A DNA stretch of 64,000 nt, taken from the NCBI RefSeq assembly GCF_900109205.1, contig NZ_FNZB01000002.1, forward strand, positions 558,001-622,000, written 5' to 3'. The position numbers were made by a program, and so were the translations under genes. This document shows, one piece after another, positions 41,045-50,750 of this stretch. Each line of letters starts with the position of its first letter. Position 1 is the first letter of the stretch. The DNA is from Sphingomonas sp. OV641. GTDB lineage: Bacteria; Pseudomonadota; Alphaproteobacteria; Sphingomonadales; Sphingomonadaceae. The notes under the pieces were generated by a model. The model saw only the letters and a program-made list of their open reading frames with translations, was not told the origin of the DNA and made no database searches.

Positions 41045-42166
41045 ATGATCGGACGGTTGATCGCTGGAGTGGCGCTGCTCTCCTTGAGCAGCTGCGGCGT
41101 GGACGAGCGGCCCGCACATAGCGCCGCGCCGGCTGCTGCCGCCGCCGCGCCGTCCTATGTTGTCGCGATTCCGGTGCCCAAGCCGACGCCGCTGCGGATC
41201 AATCGCGCGCCGCGCGCGCTGGAAGCCTCGATCAGCCAGCTCGTTCGCGAATTTCCCGGCATCGCTGGCGTCGCGGTTCGTGCCGTGGACGAGGGCTGGA
41301 CCGTGGAGGCCGGCGGCCGCCGCCCGCTGCCGCAACAAAGCGTCAGCAAGCTGTGGGTGGCCATGACGGTGCTGGACCAGCGCGATTCCGGCCGCTTGCG
41401 GCTGACGGACGCCGTTTCGCTGACGCCGGCCGATCTCACGCTCTTTCACCAGCCGAGCGCCTTTCTGGTGCGGAATGGCATCTGGAACACGACGGTCAGC
41501 GACCTTCTGTTCCGCGCGCTGACGCAGAGCGACAACACAGCGAATGACCGGCTGCTGACGCTGGTCGGCGGGCCATCGGCGGTGCGGGCGTTTATCGAAC
41601 GCAAGCAGCTGGGCGAGATCCGCTTCGGGCCGGGCGAGCGGCTGCTGCAGGCGAAAACGGCGGGGCTAACCTGGGACCAGTCGATGAGTGTCGGCAATAC
41701 CTTTGCCGTGATGCGCGCCCGGCTCGACCCGGCGGTGCGGGCGGCGGCGATGCAGGCCTATATCGACAATCCGCCCGACGGCGCGGCGCCGCTGGCGATT
41801 GCCGATGCACTGGCGCGCCTGGCACGCGGTGAGCTCTTGTCCGAGACATCGACCCGGCTGCTCATTTCCACCATGGAATCCAGCCGCACCGGGCGCGCGC
41901 GCCTGAAGGCGGGCGCGGCGCCGGGCTGGACCCTCGCGCACAAGACCGGGACCGGGCAGGAACTTGGCCGGCGCAATGCCGGGTTCAACGATGTCGGCCT
42001 GCTGACCGCGCCCGATGGCCGTCGCTATGCGGTGGCGGTGATGATCGGCGATACGCAGCGCCCGATGCGTGACCGGCAGCAGCTGATCCAGGCCGTGGCG
42101 GCGACCGTCACCGGCTATCGCGGGCCCTCCATCGCCGCGCGCGAGGAGGAGTCGCCGGAAAGCTGA
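41045..42166 (+). CDS. Class A beta-lactamase-like serine hydrolase, lipoprotein
   Basis: 373 residues. A lipoprotein signal ends LLSLSSC (Cys17), followed by an Ala/Pro linker. The three core motifs of class A enzymes are present: SVSK (Ser99-Lys102), SDN (162-164) and HKTGTG (KTG 300-302). The SDN-KTG interval is 138 residues, compared with about 104 in classic class A enzymes, and I cannot place an ExxLN motif, the deacylation Glu region, with confidence (nearest is GERLLQ at 197-202). It could therefore be a penicillin-binding lipoprotein or slow beta-lactamase rather than an efficient resistance enzyme. Confidence 0.82.
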   Translation: MIGRLIAGVALLSLSSCGVDERPAHSAAPAAAAAAPSYVVAIPVPKPTPLRINRAPRALEASISQLVREFPGIAGVAVRAVDEGWTVEAGGRRPLPQQSVSKLWVAMTVLDQRDSGRLRLTDAVSLTPADLTLFHQPSAFLVRNGIWNTTVSDLLFRALTQSDNTANDRLLTLVGGPSAVRAFIERKQLGEIRFGPGERLLQAKTAGLTWDQSMSVGNTFAVMRARLDPAVRAAAMQAYIDNPPDGAAPLAIADALARLARGELLSETSTRLLISTMESSRTGRARLKAGAAPGWTLAHKTGTGQELGRRNAGFNDVGLLTAPDGRRYAVAVMIGDTQRPMRDRQQLIQAVAATVTGYRGPSIAAREEESPES

Positions 42167-42212
42167 TCTGCATCGGTTGACGGGGTGAACCGGCCACAGC
42201 AAGGGGCCGGCC

Positions 42213-43214
42213 ATGCGCTTCTTCTCCGACAACGCCGCCCCCGTTCACCCCGCGGTCCTCGCGGCCATGGCCGAGGCGGATGTGCTCGACACGGCTTATG
42301 ACGGGGATCGCTGGTCCGGGATGCTGGACGACCGATTGTCCGCGCTGTTCGAGACGGAGGTGGAGGTCCTGTGGGTGCCCACGGGCACGGCGGCGAACTG
42401 CCTTGCGCTCGCCGCGCTCTGCCCGCCGCATGGCGCGGTGCTGTGTCACCATGACGCGCATATCCAGAATGACGAATGCGGCGCGCCCGAATTCTACACC
42501 CATGGCGCGAAGCTGCTGCTGGCCGATGGCGAGGGCGCGAAGCTGACGCCGGAGAGCCTGTCCGCCCTGCTGGCAACGATCCGGGTCGCCGTTCACCAGG
42601 TGCAGCCGCACGCCATCTCCATCACCAACGCGACCGAATATGGTCTGGTGTACCAACCGGCCGAGGTCGCCGCGATCGGGGCGCTGGCGGCAGAGCGTGG
42701 TCTGGCGCTGCACATGGACGGCGCGCGCTTCGCCAATGCGCTGGTCCATGCCGGCTGCTCGCCGGCCGACATGACGTGGCGCGCGGGCGTGACGGCGCTC
42801 TCCTTCGGCTTCGTGAAGAACGGCGGCATGGGCGCGGAGGCCTTGGTCTTCTTCAAACGCGGGCTGATCGAGGCGAGCCGCTATCGCCGCAAGCGGGCGG
42901 GGCTGCTGTTTTCCAAAGGGCGTTATCTTGCGGCGCAGATCCTGGCGCTGCTGGAGGAGGATCGCTGGCTGGCAAATGCGCGCAATGCGAACGACGGCGC
43001 GGCGCTGATCGCGGCGGCGGCAGGCGGGCGGCTGGTCCATCCGGTGGAGGCGAACGAGGTGTTCCTGCGCGTCACGGCGGAGGAAGCCGCGACGCTGCGG
43101 GCGAAGGGGTTCGACTTCTACGATTGGGGTGTCGGCGAGGCGCGGCTGGTGGTGTCGTGGAACCAGCGGGCGGCGGATATCGCGCCGCTGGCGGAGGCGA
43201 TCGCCGCTCTGTGA
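42213..43214 (+). CDS. Threonine aldolase family PLP enzyme
   Basis: 333 residues of fold-type I PLP enzyme, cleaving L-threonine/allo-threonine to glycine and acetaldehyde. FFSDNAAPVHPAVLAAM is the N-terminal signature, VPTGTAANCLALAAL the cofactor phosphate loop, LHMDGARFANALV the PLP-ring Asp and SFGFVKNGGMGAEALVFF contains the Schiff-base Lys. AAGGGG precedes the ATG. The protein is near the family's usual length of 340. Confidence 0.9.
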   Translation: MRFFSDNAAPVHPAVLAAMAEADVLDTAYDGDRWSGMLDDRLSALFETEVEVLWVPTGTAANCLALAALCPPHGAVLCHHDAHIQNDECGAPEFYTHGAKLLLADGEGAKLTPESLSALLATIRVAVHQVQPHAISITNATEYGLVYQPAEVAAIGALAAERGLALHMDGARFANALVHAGCSPADMTWRAGVTALSFGFVKNGGMGAEALVFFKRGLIEASRYRRKRAGLLFSKGRYLAAQILALLEEDRWLANARNANDGAALIAAAAGGRLVHPVEANEVFLRVTAEEAATLRAKGFDFYDWGVGEARLVVSWNQRAADIAPLAEAIAAL

Positions 43215-43284
43215 CGCAAGGCGTGCGAGAACGGGATCATATGTGGCGGTGGTAAGCGGTTGAAATCCGCACTACGCGACCATC

Positions 43285-44205
43285 ATGACCGCCCAGCCGC
43301 CGCCGCCGCAATCGACCCGTGCCCGCGTGCTGGTCCCGTTCGGGATCGTGACGCTGATCTGGGGATCGACGTGGCTGGTGATCCGCGACCAGCTTGGCGT
43401 CGTGCCGCCGTCCTGGTCGGTGAGCTATCGCTTCCTGGTCGCCGGCGTGGCGCTGCTTGCCTGGTCGGTGATCCGGCGCGAGCCGGGCAGGATCGACACG
43501 CGCGGTTATGCCTTCGCGGCGGCGCTGGGGCTCGCGCAGTTCGTGCTCAACTTCAACTTCGTCTACCGGGCCGAGCAGTTCATCACCTCCGGCCTGGTCG
43601 CGGTGGTGTTTGCGCTGCTGCTGATTCCCAATTCGCTGTTCGGGCGCATCTTCCTCGGCCAGCGGATGGGGCGGCAGCTCGTGATCGGCTCCGCGGTGGC
43701 GATGGCGGGGGTGGCGCTGCTGTTCCTTCACGAAGTGCGCAGCGATTCACACGGGCCGGTTCGCGCGCTGACCGGAATCGGGCTGACGCTCTGCGCGATC
43801 CTGTCCGCGTCCAGCGCCAATGTGATGCAGGGCACGGCGACGGCGAAACGCTATCCGATGCTGCGCACCACGGCGATCGCGATGCTGATGGGCGGGGCGT
43901 TCGATGCCTTGTGGGCGTGGTTCACCGTCGGGCCGCCGGTGATGGAGTGGCGGATCGGCTATGTCGCAGGGATCCTGTACCTCGGGCTCGCTGCCTCGGC
44001 GCTGGCTTTCCCGCTGTACTTCGGGGTGATCCGCATCATCGGGCCGGCCAAATCGGCCTATTCGAGCGTCATCGTGCCGGTGATCGCCATGGCGCTTTCA
44101 ACGGTGTTCGAGGGTTATCGCTGGTCGCCGCTGACGGTCGGGGGCGCGTTGCTGGCGGCGGTTGGGCTGGTCATCGCGCTGACGGCGCGCAGGCCCAACC
44201 GGTAG
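43285..44205 (+). CDS. DMT-superfamily (EamA) transporter
   Basis: 306 residues with ten hydrophobic helices in two repeated EamA halves; the first helix region VPFGIVTLIWGSTWLVIRDQLG and the second repeat's ILSASSANVMQGTATAKRYPML are typical of drug/metabolite exporters. It could export amino acids or related metabolites. Its 3' end overlaps the convergent epimerase gene by 91 bp. Confidence 0.88.
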   Translation: MTAQPPPPQSTRARVLVPFGIVTLIWGSTWLVIRDQLGVVPPSWSVSYRFLVAGVALLAWSVIRREPGRIDTRGYAFAAALGLAQFVLNFNFVYRAEQFITSGLVAVVFALLLIPNSLFGRIFLGQRMGRQLVIGSAVAMAGVALLFLHEVRSDSHGPVRALTGIGLTLCAILSASSANVMQGTATAKRYPMLRTTAIAMLMGGAFDALWAWFTVGPPVMEWRIGYVAGILYLGLAASALAFPLYFGVIRIIGPAKSAYSSVIVPVIAMALSTVFEGYRWSPLTVGGALLAAVGLVIALTARRPNR

Positions 44206-44933
44206 TCGGGGTAGCGCGGCTGCCAGCCGAGCACCCGCTTCGCCCTGTTGTTCGCGACACGCCGGTTCTCGGCATAAAAGGCGCGCGCGGCGGGGGACAG
44301 CGTGTCCAGCCCCACGACCGGGGGCGGCGGGAGCCCGAGCATCGCGGCGGCATGTTCGATCACGCGATCCTGGCTGGTCGGAAGATCATCGGCGAGATTG
44401 TACGCGCCGGAGGGCGCGGTGAAGCCGGCGACGACGCCGCTGGCGATATCGGCCACATGGATGCGGCTGAACACCTGATCGGCAAGGCCGGTGCGATGGG
44501 CGGTGCCGGCGGCCACCCGGTCAAGCGGCGAGCGACCGGGGCCGTAGATGCCGGGCAGGCGGAAGACACGGGCGCCCTGCGCGAGCCAGGCGGCGTCGGC
44601 GGCGTTGCGCGCGGGGCGGCGGCCGCGGATCGGTGCGCTTTCGTCCACCCATGCGCCGCCAGCGTCGCCATAGACGCCGGTGGAGGAAAGATAGCCGAGC
44701 CAGCGGCCGTCCAGCGCATCGCCGTAGCGGGCGAGGACGGGATCGCCCTCGTCCGGCGGCACGGACGAGAGGATGTGCGTCGCGGCGGCGACGCCTGCGC
44801 GCACCGCCTGGTCGTCGTCGAAGCGGATCGTGCCGGCGCGGCCGTCACGGGTGGTGGCGAGGACCGGCCAGCCGCTCGCGTCGGCGATGGCGCTGGCGGC
44901 ATAGCCGAGACCGAAGATGAAGAGGCGGCTCAA
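44115..44933 (-). CDS. SDR-type NAD(P)-binding epimerase/dehydratase-like protein (YeeZ-like)
   Basis: 272 residues, atypical extended SDR: FIFGLGYAASAIADA is the nucleotide-binding loop, YLSSTGVYGD holds the Ser region and RLPGIYGPGRSPLDRV a substrate segment, as in the YeeZ/SDR_a family. It starts at a TTG overlapping the M48 protease stop (TTGA). The last ~20 residues (SAMTSPTAASNAPPTVSG) lie entirely over the convergent transporter gene and look like an added tail. Confidence 0.8.
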   Translation of the reverse strand: MSRLFIFGLGYAASAIADASGWPVLATTRDGRAGTIRFDDDQAVRAGVAAATHILSSVPPDEGDPVLARYGDALDGRWLGYLSSTGVYGDAGGAWVDESAPIRGRRPARNAADAAWLAQGARVFRLPGIYGPGRSPLDRVAAGTAHRTGLADQVFSRIHVADIASGVVAGFTAPSGAYNLADDLPTSQDRVIEHAAAMLGLPPPPVVGLDTLSPAARAFYAENRRVANNRAKRVLGWQPRYPDYRLGLRAVSAMTSPTAASNAPPTVSGDQR

Positions 44934-46210
44934 TTGCCGAGCGTTGGTTTGATCATGGTGGCGCCGGGCACGTTATCTTTCTTCCACTGCATGGCCATCC
45001 GAACGCGCGTCGCGCCGGAAGGGTGATCGAAGAACAGCCCTTCTTCGAGGCGGCCGGGTTCGAGCTTGCGATACTCGGACAGGCGGATCGCCACCGCCGC
45101 AAAGCCATCGGGCGCCCGCGCGGCATCGAGGCCGAAGCGGTCCGCCTCACTTTCCTCCCAGCGTGTCACGCTGCTGACATAGGGGGTGGCGAGCGCGCCC
45201 AGCTCGCTGGCGATTGCCAGCAGCAGCGGCGCGCCGGCGGGGTCCGCCACGTCGCGAACACCCCATCGGGGAAAGCGCGCGATCAGCCGCGGAGCGATCG
45301 CCGCGACGGCCGCGAAGACGATCAGCACGGCGAGGCCAAACCAGAGGAGCAGCCACCAGATGTGGTTCAGGACATAATGGCCCATTTCGTGCCCCATCAC
45401 CGCGGCGACCTCGTCCGGTGAGGTGCGGTTCAGCAGATTGTCGTTGAGCGCGATCCGGATCGTGGGGCCGAGCCCCGCGACATTGGCGGAGATCCGCTTC
45501 GATTGACGCGAGGCGTCGGAGACATAGATGTGCTCCGCTGGAATATGGTGCGCCGCGGCCATTGCCACGATCCGGTCACGCAGCGGGCCGGCGGGCATTT
45601 CGGTGTAGCGGTTGAACATCGGCTCGATGAACACCGGCCCGAGCAGCAGTCCAAAGGTAAGGAAACCGATCAACACCGCCGTTCCCACCGCCCACCAGCC
45701 GCGACGAAAGCGGCGTATGACGGCGTAGATCGCGGTGAACAGCAGCGCATTCACTACCAACGACACGCCCAGCAGCTTGAGCTGGTCGACAAGCCAGGCG
45801 GCAAAGGTCTGGCTCATCAGGTCATATCGCGCCTCGCGCACGAAGCCGGTGTAGATGCTCCACGGCAGGAACAGGAGAAAGGTGACGAAGGTGAACAGCA
45901 CGCCGTAGAGGCCGGGGACGAGCCAGGAGCGCCTGACGCGCCGCCCCGCCAGATCGCGCAGCCGGGCGGAGACGCCGCTGGCGAGCAGCGCGCCATAGAC
46001 CAGCACCGCCACCACGGCATTCCACAGGATCAGCCAGTAGCCGCCTTCGAAATAGGCGTCTGACTTCGCCCGGGCGGGCCCTTGCAGAAGATCAAGATAG
46101 GCGCGGGTCGCCGCGTCGACATCAAAGCTCGGGTTAGCCACCTGAGCCTCGGCGAATCCCGGCACCAGCGCCACCGCCGCCAGCAGCGCTGCCCCCATAA
46201 CTTGTCTCAT
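44930..46210 (-). CDS. M48 family zinc metalloprotease (Ste24/CaaX protease-1-like)
   Basis: 426 residues. A possible signal peptide (MRQVMGAALLAAVALVPGFAEA), then several membrane helices, and the zinc motif VMGHEMGHYVLNH (HExxH) with a downstream EESEADRFGLDAAR giving the third ligand Glu. The IYVSDASRQSKRISANVAGLG block is typical of Ste24-type M48A enzymes. Acts at the inner membrane in protein processing or quality control. First gene of a likely two-gene unit with the SDR gene. Confidence 0.92.
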   Translation of the reverse strand: MRQVMGAALLAAVALVPGFAEAQVANPSFDVDAATRAYLDLLQGPARAKSDAYFEGGYWLILWNAVVAVLVYGALLASGVSARLRDLAGRRVRRSWLVPGLYGVLFTFVTFLLFLPWSIYTGFVREARYDLMSQTFAAWLVDQLKLLGVSLVVNALLFTAIYAVIRRFRRGWWAVGTAVLIGFLTFGLLLGPVFIEPMFNRYTEMPAGPLRDRIVAMAAAHHIPAEHIYVSDASRQSKRISANVAGLGPTIRIALNDNLLNRTSPDEVAAVMGHEMGHYVLNHIWWLLLWFGLAVLIVFAAVAAIAPRLIARFPRWGVRDVADPAGAPLLLAIASELGALATPYVSSVTRWEESEADRFGLDAARAPDGFAAVAIRLSEYRKLEPGRLEEGLFFDHPSGATRVRMAMQWKKDNVPGATMIKPTLGN

Positions 46211-46225
46211 CCCCTGTTCCCCCGG

Positions 46226-47860
46226 TTACGGAGCCATCGGCCCCTTGAACAAGGTGCCGAAATAATCGCCCTTGTTCCACACCGGGCGCGTGGGGGCGTC
46301 GGCGATTTCGCGGGCGATGCGGTAGTTCACGTCGACGAAGCGGACGCCCTCCTGCCACTGGATCGGCTGGGAGAGGTCATCGGAGGGCTTGTGGTAATTG
46401 GTCGAGAGGAAATGCTCGACCGCCGCCTTGCCCGGTCCCTTCTGACCCGGCCACAGGAACACCGAAGGCACGCCCTTTTGCACGAAGCGGAAGTGATCGG
46501 AGCGCACGAAGATGCCCTCGTCCGGGATCGGATCGGGCGAGAGAGCGACGCCGGCCCCTTCCACCGCGCGGCGGATAATCGGGCCGAGCGTCGAGCGATC
46601 GCCGCCGAACGCCACCATGTCCTCGAACCGATAGGTGAGGATCGGCATGTCGAGATTGACATTGGCGATGATCGAATTCGCCGGCACGGTCGGATGATTG
46701 GCGAAATAGTCGCTGCCGATCAGGCCTTTTTCCTCTGCCGTGACGGCGAGGAAGAGGATGGTGCGCTTGGTCGGGCCCTGCTTCTGAAAGCGTTTTGCCT
46801 CCTCGATCAGGCTGGCGATGCCAATGGCGTTGTCGAGCGCGCCATTGTGGATCTTGTCCTCCGCCTTGCCGCTGACGCCGACGTGATCGAGGTGCGCCGA
46901 CAGGACCACCACTTCGCGTGACAGCGCCGGATCGCTGCCCGGCAGCACGCCGACGACGTTCGACGAGCGCGCCTTGTCGAACATGGTTTTGGTTGCCACC
47001 GACAACGTGGCTGGCAGCGCCTCCGCCTTGAAGCTGGCGTCAGCCTTCTCCGCCTCCCGCGCGACCTTCGCCCAGGACGTGCGGGCGCCGGCGAAGAGCT
47101 TCTGCGCGCCGGTGAGGCTGAGCGTGGCGAGCGTGGGGACACCGCCTTCCTCGACATGGCCGGTGCCGTCCGGATTCGCCCAGGTCATGCGGGTGTGGCC
47201 GTTCGCCTCCACCAGCCGGGCGAAGGGGCGCTGCTTGTCCGAGCGCGGCGTGACGAGCGTGATCGTGCCGACCGCCCCGCGCTCGGCGGCGAACCGTGCC
47301 TTCGTAGTCGGTGAGCCGAGCCAGGCGCGCTCCTCGCCCGTCATCCTGGACGGCGAGCCGCTGACAAAGGCGACGATCTTCCCCTTCACGTCCAGACCGC
47401 GGTAATCGTCCCGCCCATATTGCGGCGCGACGATGCCGTAGCCGACGAAGACCACGGGCGCGGACACCTTGGTTTCGGTGGCGCGGGCATTGGGCGAGGG
47501 AATGTAATCGGCGCCGAAGGTGAGCGCGCTCTGGCCGGCGGGGCCGGTGATGGCCAGCGTGCCCTGGCCATCCGGCTTGTAGGCGACGAGCGGCACCGCC
47601 TGCGCATAGCCGCCCTTGTCCCCGCCCGGCTTCAGACCGGCGGCGAAGAATTGCGCGGCGACATATTCGGCGGCGATGTCATATTCCGGGCTGCCCGCCT
47701 CACGCCCGCGCATCGCATCGGAGGCGAGGAACATCACATGGGACTTGATGGCAGCGGCCTCGGGCGACAGCGATGCTGGCGTCGCGGGCGGGGCAGTGTC
47801 TTGGGCGATGACGGCGACGGGGAGAGACGTGAGGCAAAGGGCCAGGATCAAACGACGCAT
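46226..47860 (-). CDS. M28 family zinc aminopeptidase, exported
   Basis: 544 residues with a signal peptide (RRLILALCLTSLPVAVIAQD). A protease-associated (PA) domain is inserted at about 130-300. Metal ligands are visible in LSAHLDHVG, HNGALDNA, VTAEEKGLIGSDYF, VNLDMP and TNYHKPSDD, so both zinc sites look complete. It releases N-terminal residues from peptides in the periplasm or outside. It is 16 bp upstream of the M48 gene on the same strand and probably cotranscribed with it. Confidence 0.93.
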   Translation of the reverse strand: MRRLILALCLTSLPVAVIAQDTAPPATPASLSPEAAAIKSHVMFLASDAMRGREAGSPEYDIAAEYVAAQFFAAGLKPGGDKGGYAQAVPLVAYKPDGQGTLAITGPAGQSALTFGADYIPSPNARATETKVSAPVVFVGYGIVAPQYGRDDYRGLDVKGKIVAFVSGSPSRMTGEERAWLGSPTTKARFAAERGAVGTITLVTPRSDKQRPFARLVEANGHTRMTWANPDGTGHVEEGGVPTLATLSLTGAQKLFAGARTSWAKVAREAEKADASFKAEALPATLSVATKTMFDKARSSNVVGVLPGSDPALSREVVVLSAHLDHVGVSGKAEDKIHNGALDNAIGIASLIEEAKRFQKQGPTKRTILFLAVTAEEKGLIGSDYFANHPTVPANSIIANVNLDMPILTYRFEDMVAFGGDRSTLGPIIRRAVEGAGVALSPDPIPDEGIFVRSDHFRFVQKGVPSVFLWPGQKGPGKAAVEHFLSTNYHKPSDDLSQPIQWQEGVRFVDVNYRIAREIADAPTRPVWNKGDYFGTLFKGPMAP

Positions 47861-48091
47861 TCGTGCTTCCAGTTGGTCTTCCTTCCCACCGGGGCGCCGA
47901 TCGCGTGCCGAACCACAGGATCACGGCAGCCATCGCCGAAGAAGCGCGGCAAGCGAGATACTTGCGACACGTCTCCACCGCACTCGACAGGAACGAAGGG
48001 GAGTGGACCTGATGACCAGACGTAGCAGCCAAGAGCTTCGCCGCAAGCATTAGCGATGGAACCACAAGCCGCGCCGTCTATATCTCTCTTC

Positions 48092-50686
48092 ATGCTCGAT
48101 GTTCTCTCCGCCCCAGCCGCTCCGGCGATCAAGCGCCGCCAGGACTATCGCCCGCCTGCCTGGCTGGTGCCGAACGTGGCGCTCGACTTTGCGCTGGACC
48201 CGGGCGCGACGCGGGTTCGCGCCCGGCTGGAGGTGTTGCGCAACGGAACGGCGCGCGAGCCGCTGCAGCTGGACGGCGACGGGCTGACGCCGCTGGCCGT
48301 GACGGTGGACGGCGTGGCGGTGAACGACTGGCGGATGGAGGATGACCAGCTGATCATTCCGCTGACCGGCGACGCGCATGTGATCGAAACCGAGGTGGAG
48401 ATCGCGCCCGACCGGAACACGCAGCTGATGGGCCTGTATTCGTCGGGCGGGAACCTGTGCACGCAGTGCGAGGCGGAAGGTTTTCGCCGGATCACCTTCT
48501 TCCCGGATCGGCCGGACGTGCTGGCGACGTATCGGGTGCGGATGACGGCGGACAAGGCGCGCTATCCGGTGCTGCTGGCCAATGGCGATCCGATCGCGCG
48601 CGGCGACAATGACGATGGCACGCACTGGGCCGAGTGGCACGACCCGTTCCCCAAGCCGAGCTATCTGTTCGCGCTGGTGGCGGGCGATCTTGCCTGCAAT
48701 GCGGGAACGTTCACCACGCGATCGGGCCGGGAGGTGCAGCTTGGCATCTGGGTGCGCGCAACCGACCTCGCCAAGACGGATCACGCGCTCCACGCCCTGA
48801 AGACCGCCATGGCATGGGACGAGCGGGTCTATGGCCGCGAATATGACCTGGACGTGTTCAACATCGTCGCGGTGGACGATTTCAACTTCGGCGCGATGGA
48901 GAACAAGGGGCTGAACATCTTCAACAGCCGCTACATCCTGGCCGATCCCGACACCGCGACCGATTACGACTATGACGCCATCGCCGCGGTCGTGGCGCAC
49001 GAATATTTCCACAATTGGTCCGGCAACCGGATCACTTGCCGTGACTGGTTCCAGCTTTCGCTGAAGGAAGGCTTCACCGTCTTTCGCGATCAGGGCTTTT
49101 CGGCCGATCAGGGCTCCGCCGCCGTCAAGCGGATCGAGGACGTGCGCGGGCTTCGCGCCAGCCAATTTCCCGAGGATGCAGGGCCGCTGGCACATCCGGT
49201 GCGGCCCGAAAGCTACATCGAGATCTCCAACTTCTACACCTCGACCATCTACAACAAGGGCGCCGAGCTCATTCGCATGATGGCGACCATCCTGGGGCCT
49301 GAGCGGTTCCGGGCGGCGTGCGACCTGTATTTCGATCGCTTCGACGGCACCGCCGCGACCTGCGAGGATTTCGTGGCGTGCATGGAAGAGGGCGGCGGGG
49401 TCGATCTGTCGCGCTTTCGCCTGTGGTACAGCCAGGCGGGCACGCCGCGCGTGTCGGCAAGCCTGGATCATGAGGGCGGGCGGGCAACGCTTCGGCTGGC
49501 GCAGCATGTGCCGCCGACGCCCGGCCAGTCGGGCAAGGAGCCGATGGTCCTGCCGCTGCGCATCCGGCTGTTCGGCGCGGAAACGGGCCAGCCGCTCGGG
49601 CCCGAACAGCTTGTGCTGCTCGACGAGGCGAGCGAGTCGATCGTGTTCGAGGGCGTCGCGGAGCGGCCGGTGCTGTCGATCAACCGCGGCTTTTCGGCCC
49701 CGGTGACGATCGAAAGCGATCGGACGGCGGCAGACCTCGCCTTTCTGGCGCGAAACGATGACGATCCGTTCGCACGCTACGAGGCGATGCAGCAGCTGAT
49801 GCTGGATACGTTGGTGGCGGGAGCGGTGGAGGGCGGCGCGGACCATCGCGCGGTGATCGACGCAGTGGCGGACACGCTGGACGACCCGGCGCTCGACCCC
49901 GCGTTCATCGCCGAAGCGGTGCTGCTGCCATCCGAAAGCTTTGTCGGCGATCAACTGAGCGTGGTCGATCCGGAAGCGATCTATGCCGCGCGCGAGGCGC
50001 TGCGCGCCGATCTCGGGCGCGCGCTGGAAGAGCGCTGGCGCGACCTTTACGACGTGAACAGCAGCGGCGCGCCTTATGCCTATACGCCGGCGGCCAAGGG
50101 ATCGCGCCGGATCCGCAACGTGGCATTGGGCTATATCGCGGCGTCCGGCGCGCGCGACGCGGCGGAACTGGCATTCCGCCAGTTCGAGCGGGCGGATAAC
50201 ATGACCGACCGGCAGGGCGCGCTCGGCACGCTGGTGAACGGCAGCAGCGATCTGCGCGAGGCGGCGTTGGACATCTTCTACAATCGTTATTCTGGCAATG
50301 CGCTGGTGCTCGACAAATGGTTCCAGACCCAGGCGCTGTCGACCCGTGACGATACGCTGGCGGCGGTCAAGGCGCTGGCGGAGCATCCGAGCTTCACGCT
50401 GGCCAATCCGAACCGCGCGCGCAGCCTGATCGGTGCCTTTGCGGTGAACCAGCGGGCGTTCAACCAGGCCGATGGCGCGGGCTATCGCTTCCTTGCCGAC
50501 CAGCTGATCGCGCTGGACCGGCTGAACCCGCAGACGGCGGCCAAGCTGCTGCCACCGCTGGGCCGCTGGCGCCGGTTCGATGCCGCCCGCTCGGCGCTGA
50601 TGCGGGCCGAGCTGGAGCGGATCGTGGGGACGGCGGGATTGTCGAAGGACCTGTTCGAACAGGCGTCCAAGAGCCTGGAGGGATAA
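48092..50686 (+). CDS. pepN: Aminopeptidase N (M1)
   Basis: 864 residues, the bacterial PepN size. The exopeptidase motif GAMENKGLNIF is near residue 270, the zinc motif HEYFHNWSGNR near 302, followed by KEGFTVFRDQGF with the third ligand Glu, and the C-terminal helical domain runs to the end. The start is uncertain: I prefer the ATG at 48092 (MLDVLSAP), which fits relatives in length before the IKRRQDYRPPAWLVP segment. An ATG at 48056 would add 12 residues. No strong ribosome-binding site precedes either. Confidence 0.95.
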   Translation: MLDVLSAPAAPAIKRRQDYRPPAWLVPNVALDFALDPGATRVRARLEVLRNGTAREPLQLDGDGLTPLAVTVDGVAVNDWRMEDDQLIIPLTGDAHVIETEVEIAPDRNTQLMGLYSSGGNLCTQCEAEGFRRITFFPDRPDVLATYRVRMTADKARYPVLLANGDPIARGDNDDGTHWAEWHDPFPKPSYLFALVAGDLACNAGTFTTRSGREVQLGIWVRATDLAKTDHALHALKTAMAWDERVYGREYDLDVFNIVAVDDFNFGAMENKGLNIFNSRYILADPDTATDYDYDAIAAVVAHEYFHNWSGNRITCRDWFQLSLKEGFTVFRDQGFSADQGSAAVKRIEDVRGLRASQFPEDAGPLAHPVRPESYIEISNFYTSTIYNKGAELIRMMATILGPERFRAACDLYFDRFDGTAATCEDFVACMEEGGGVDLSRFRLWYSQAGTPRVSASLDHEGGRATLRLAQHVPPTPGQSGKEPMVLPLRIRLFGAETGQPLGPEQLVLLDEASESIVFEGVAERPVLSINRGFSAPVTIESDRTAADLAFLARNDDDPFARYEAMQQLMLDTLVAGAVEGGADHRAVIDAVADTLDDPALDPAFIAEAVLLPSESFVGDQLSVVDPEAIYAAREALRADLGRALEERWRDLYDVNSSGAPYAYTPAAKGSRRIRNVALGYIAASGARDAAELAFRQFERADNMTDRQGALGTLVNGSSDLREAALDIFYNRYSGNALVLDKWFQTQALSTRDDTLAAVKALAEHPSFTLANPNRARSLIGAFAVNQRAFNQADGAGYRFLADQLIALDRLNPQTAAKLLPPLGRWRRFDAARSALMRAELERIVGTAGLSKDLFEQASKSLEG

Positions 50687-50712
50687 GGCCGACCGGGCTG
50701 GCTGGCCGGGAT

Positions 50713-50748
50713 GTGCGCCCCGCCGCCGCGACGGCAGCGGGGCGGCAC
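50713..50748. terminator. Bidirectional hairpin between pepN and the S41 gene
   Basis: GTGCGCCCCGC (50713-50723) and GCGGGGCGGCAC (50737-50748) form an 11-bp stem with a single-base bulge and a 13-nt loop, exactly between two convergent genes. Confidence 0.5.
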
Positions 50749-50750
50749 GA

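Noticed and set aside
48050..50386. 778-residue open frame opposite pepN
   Set aside because: Antisense shadow; repeated Arg/His/Asp composition without a domain.
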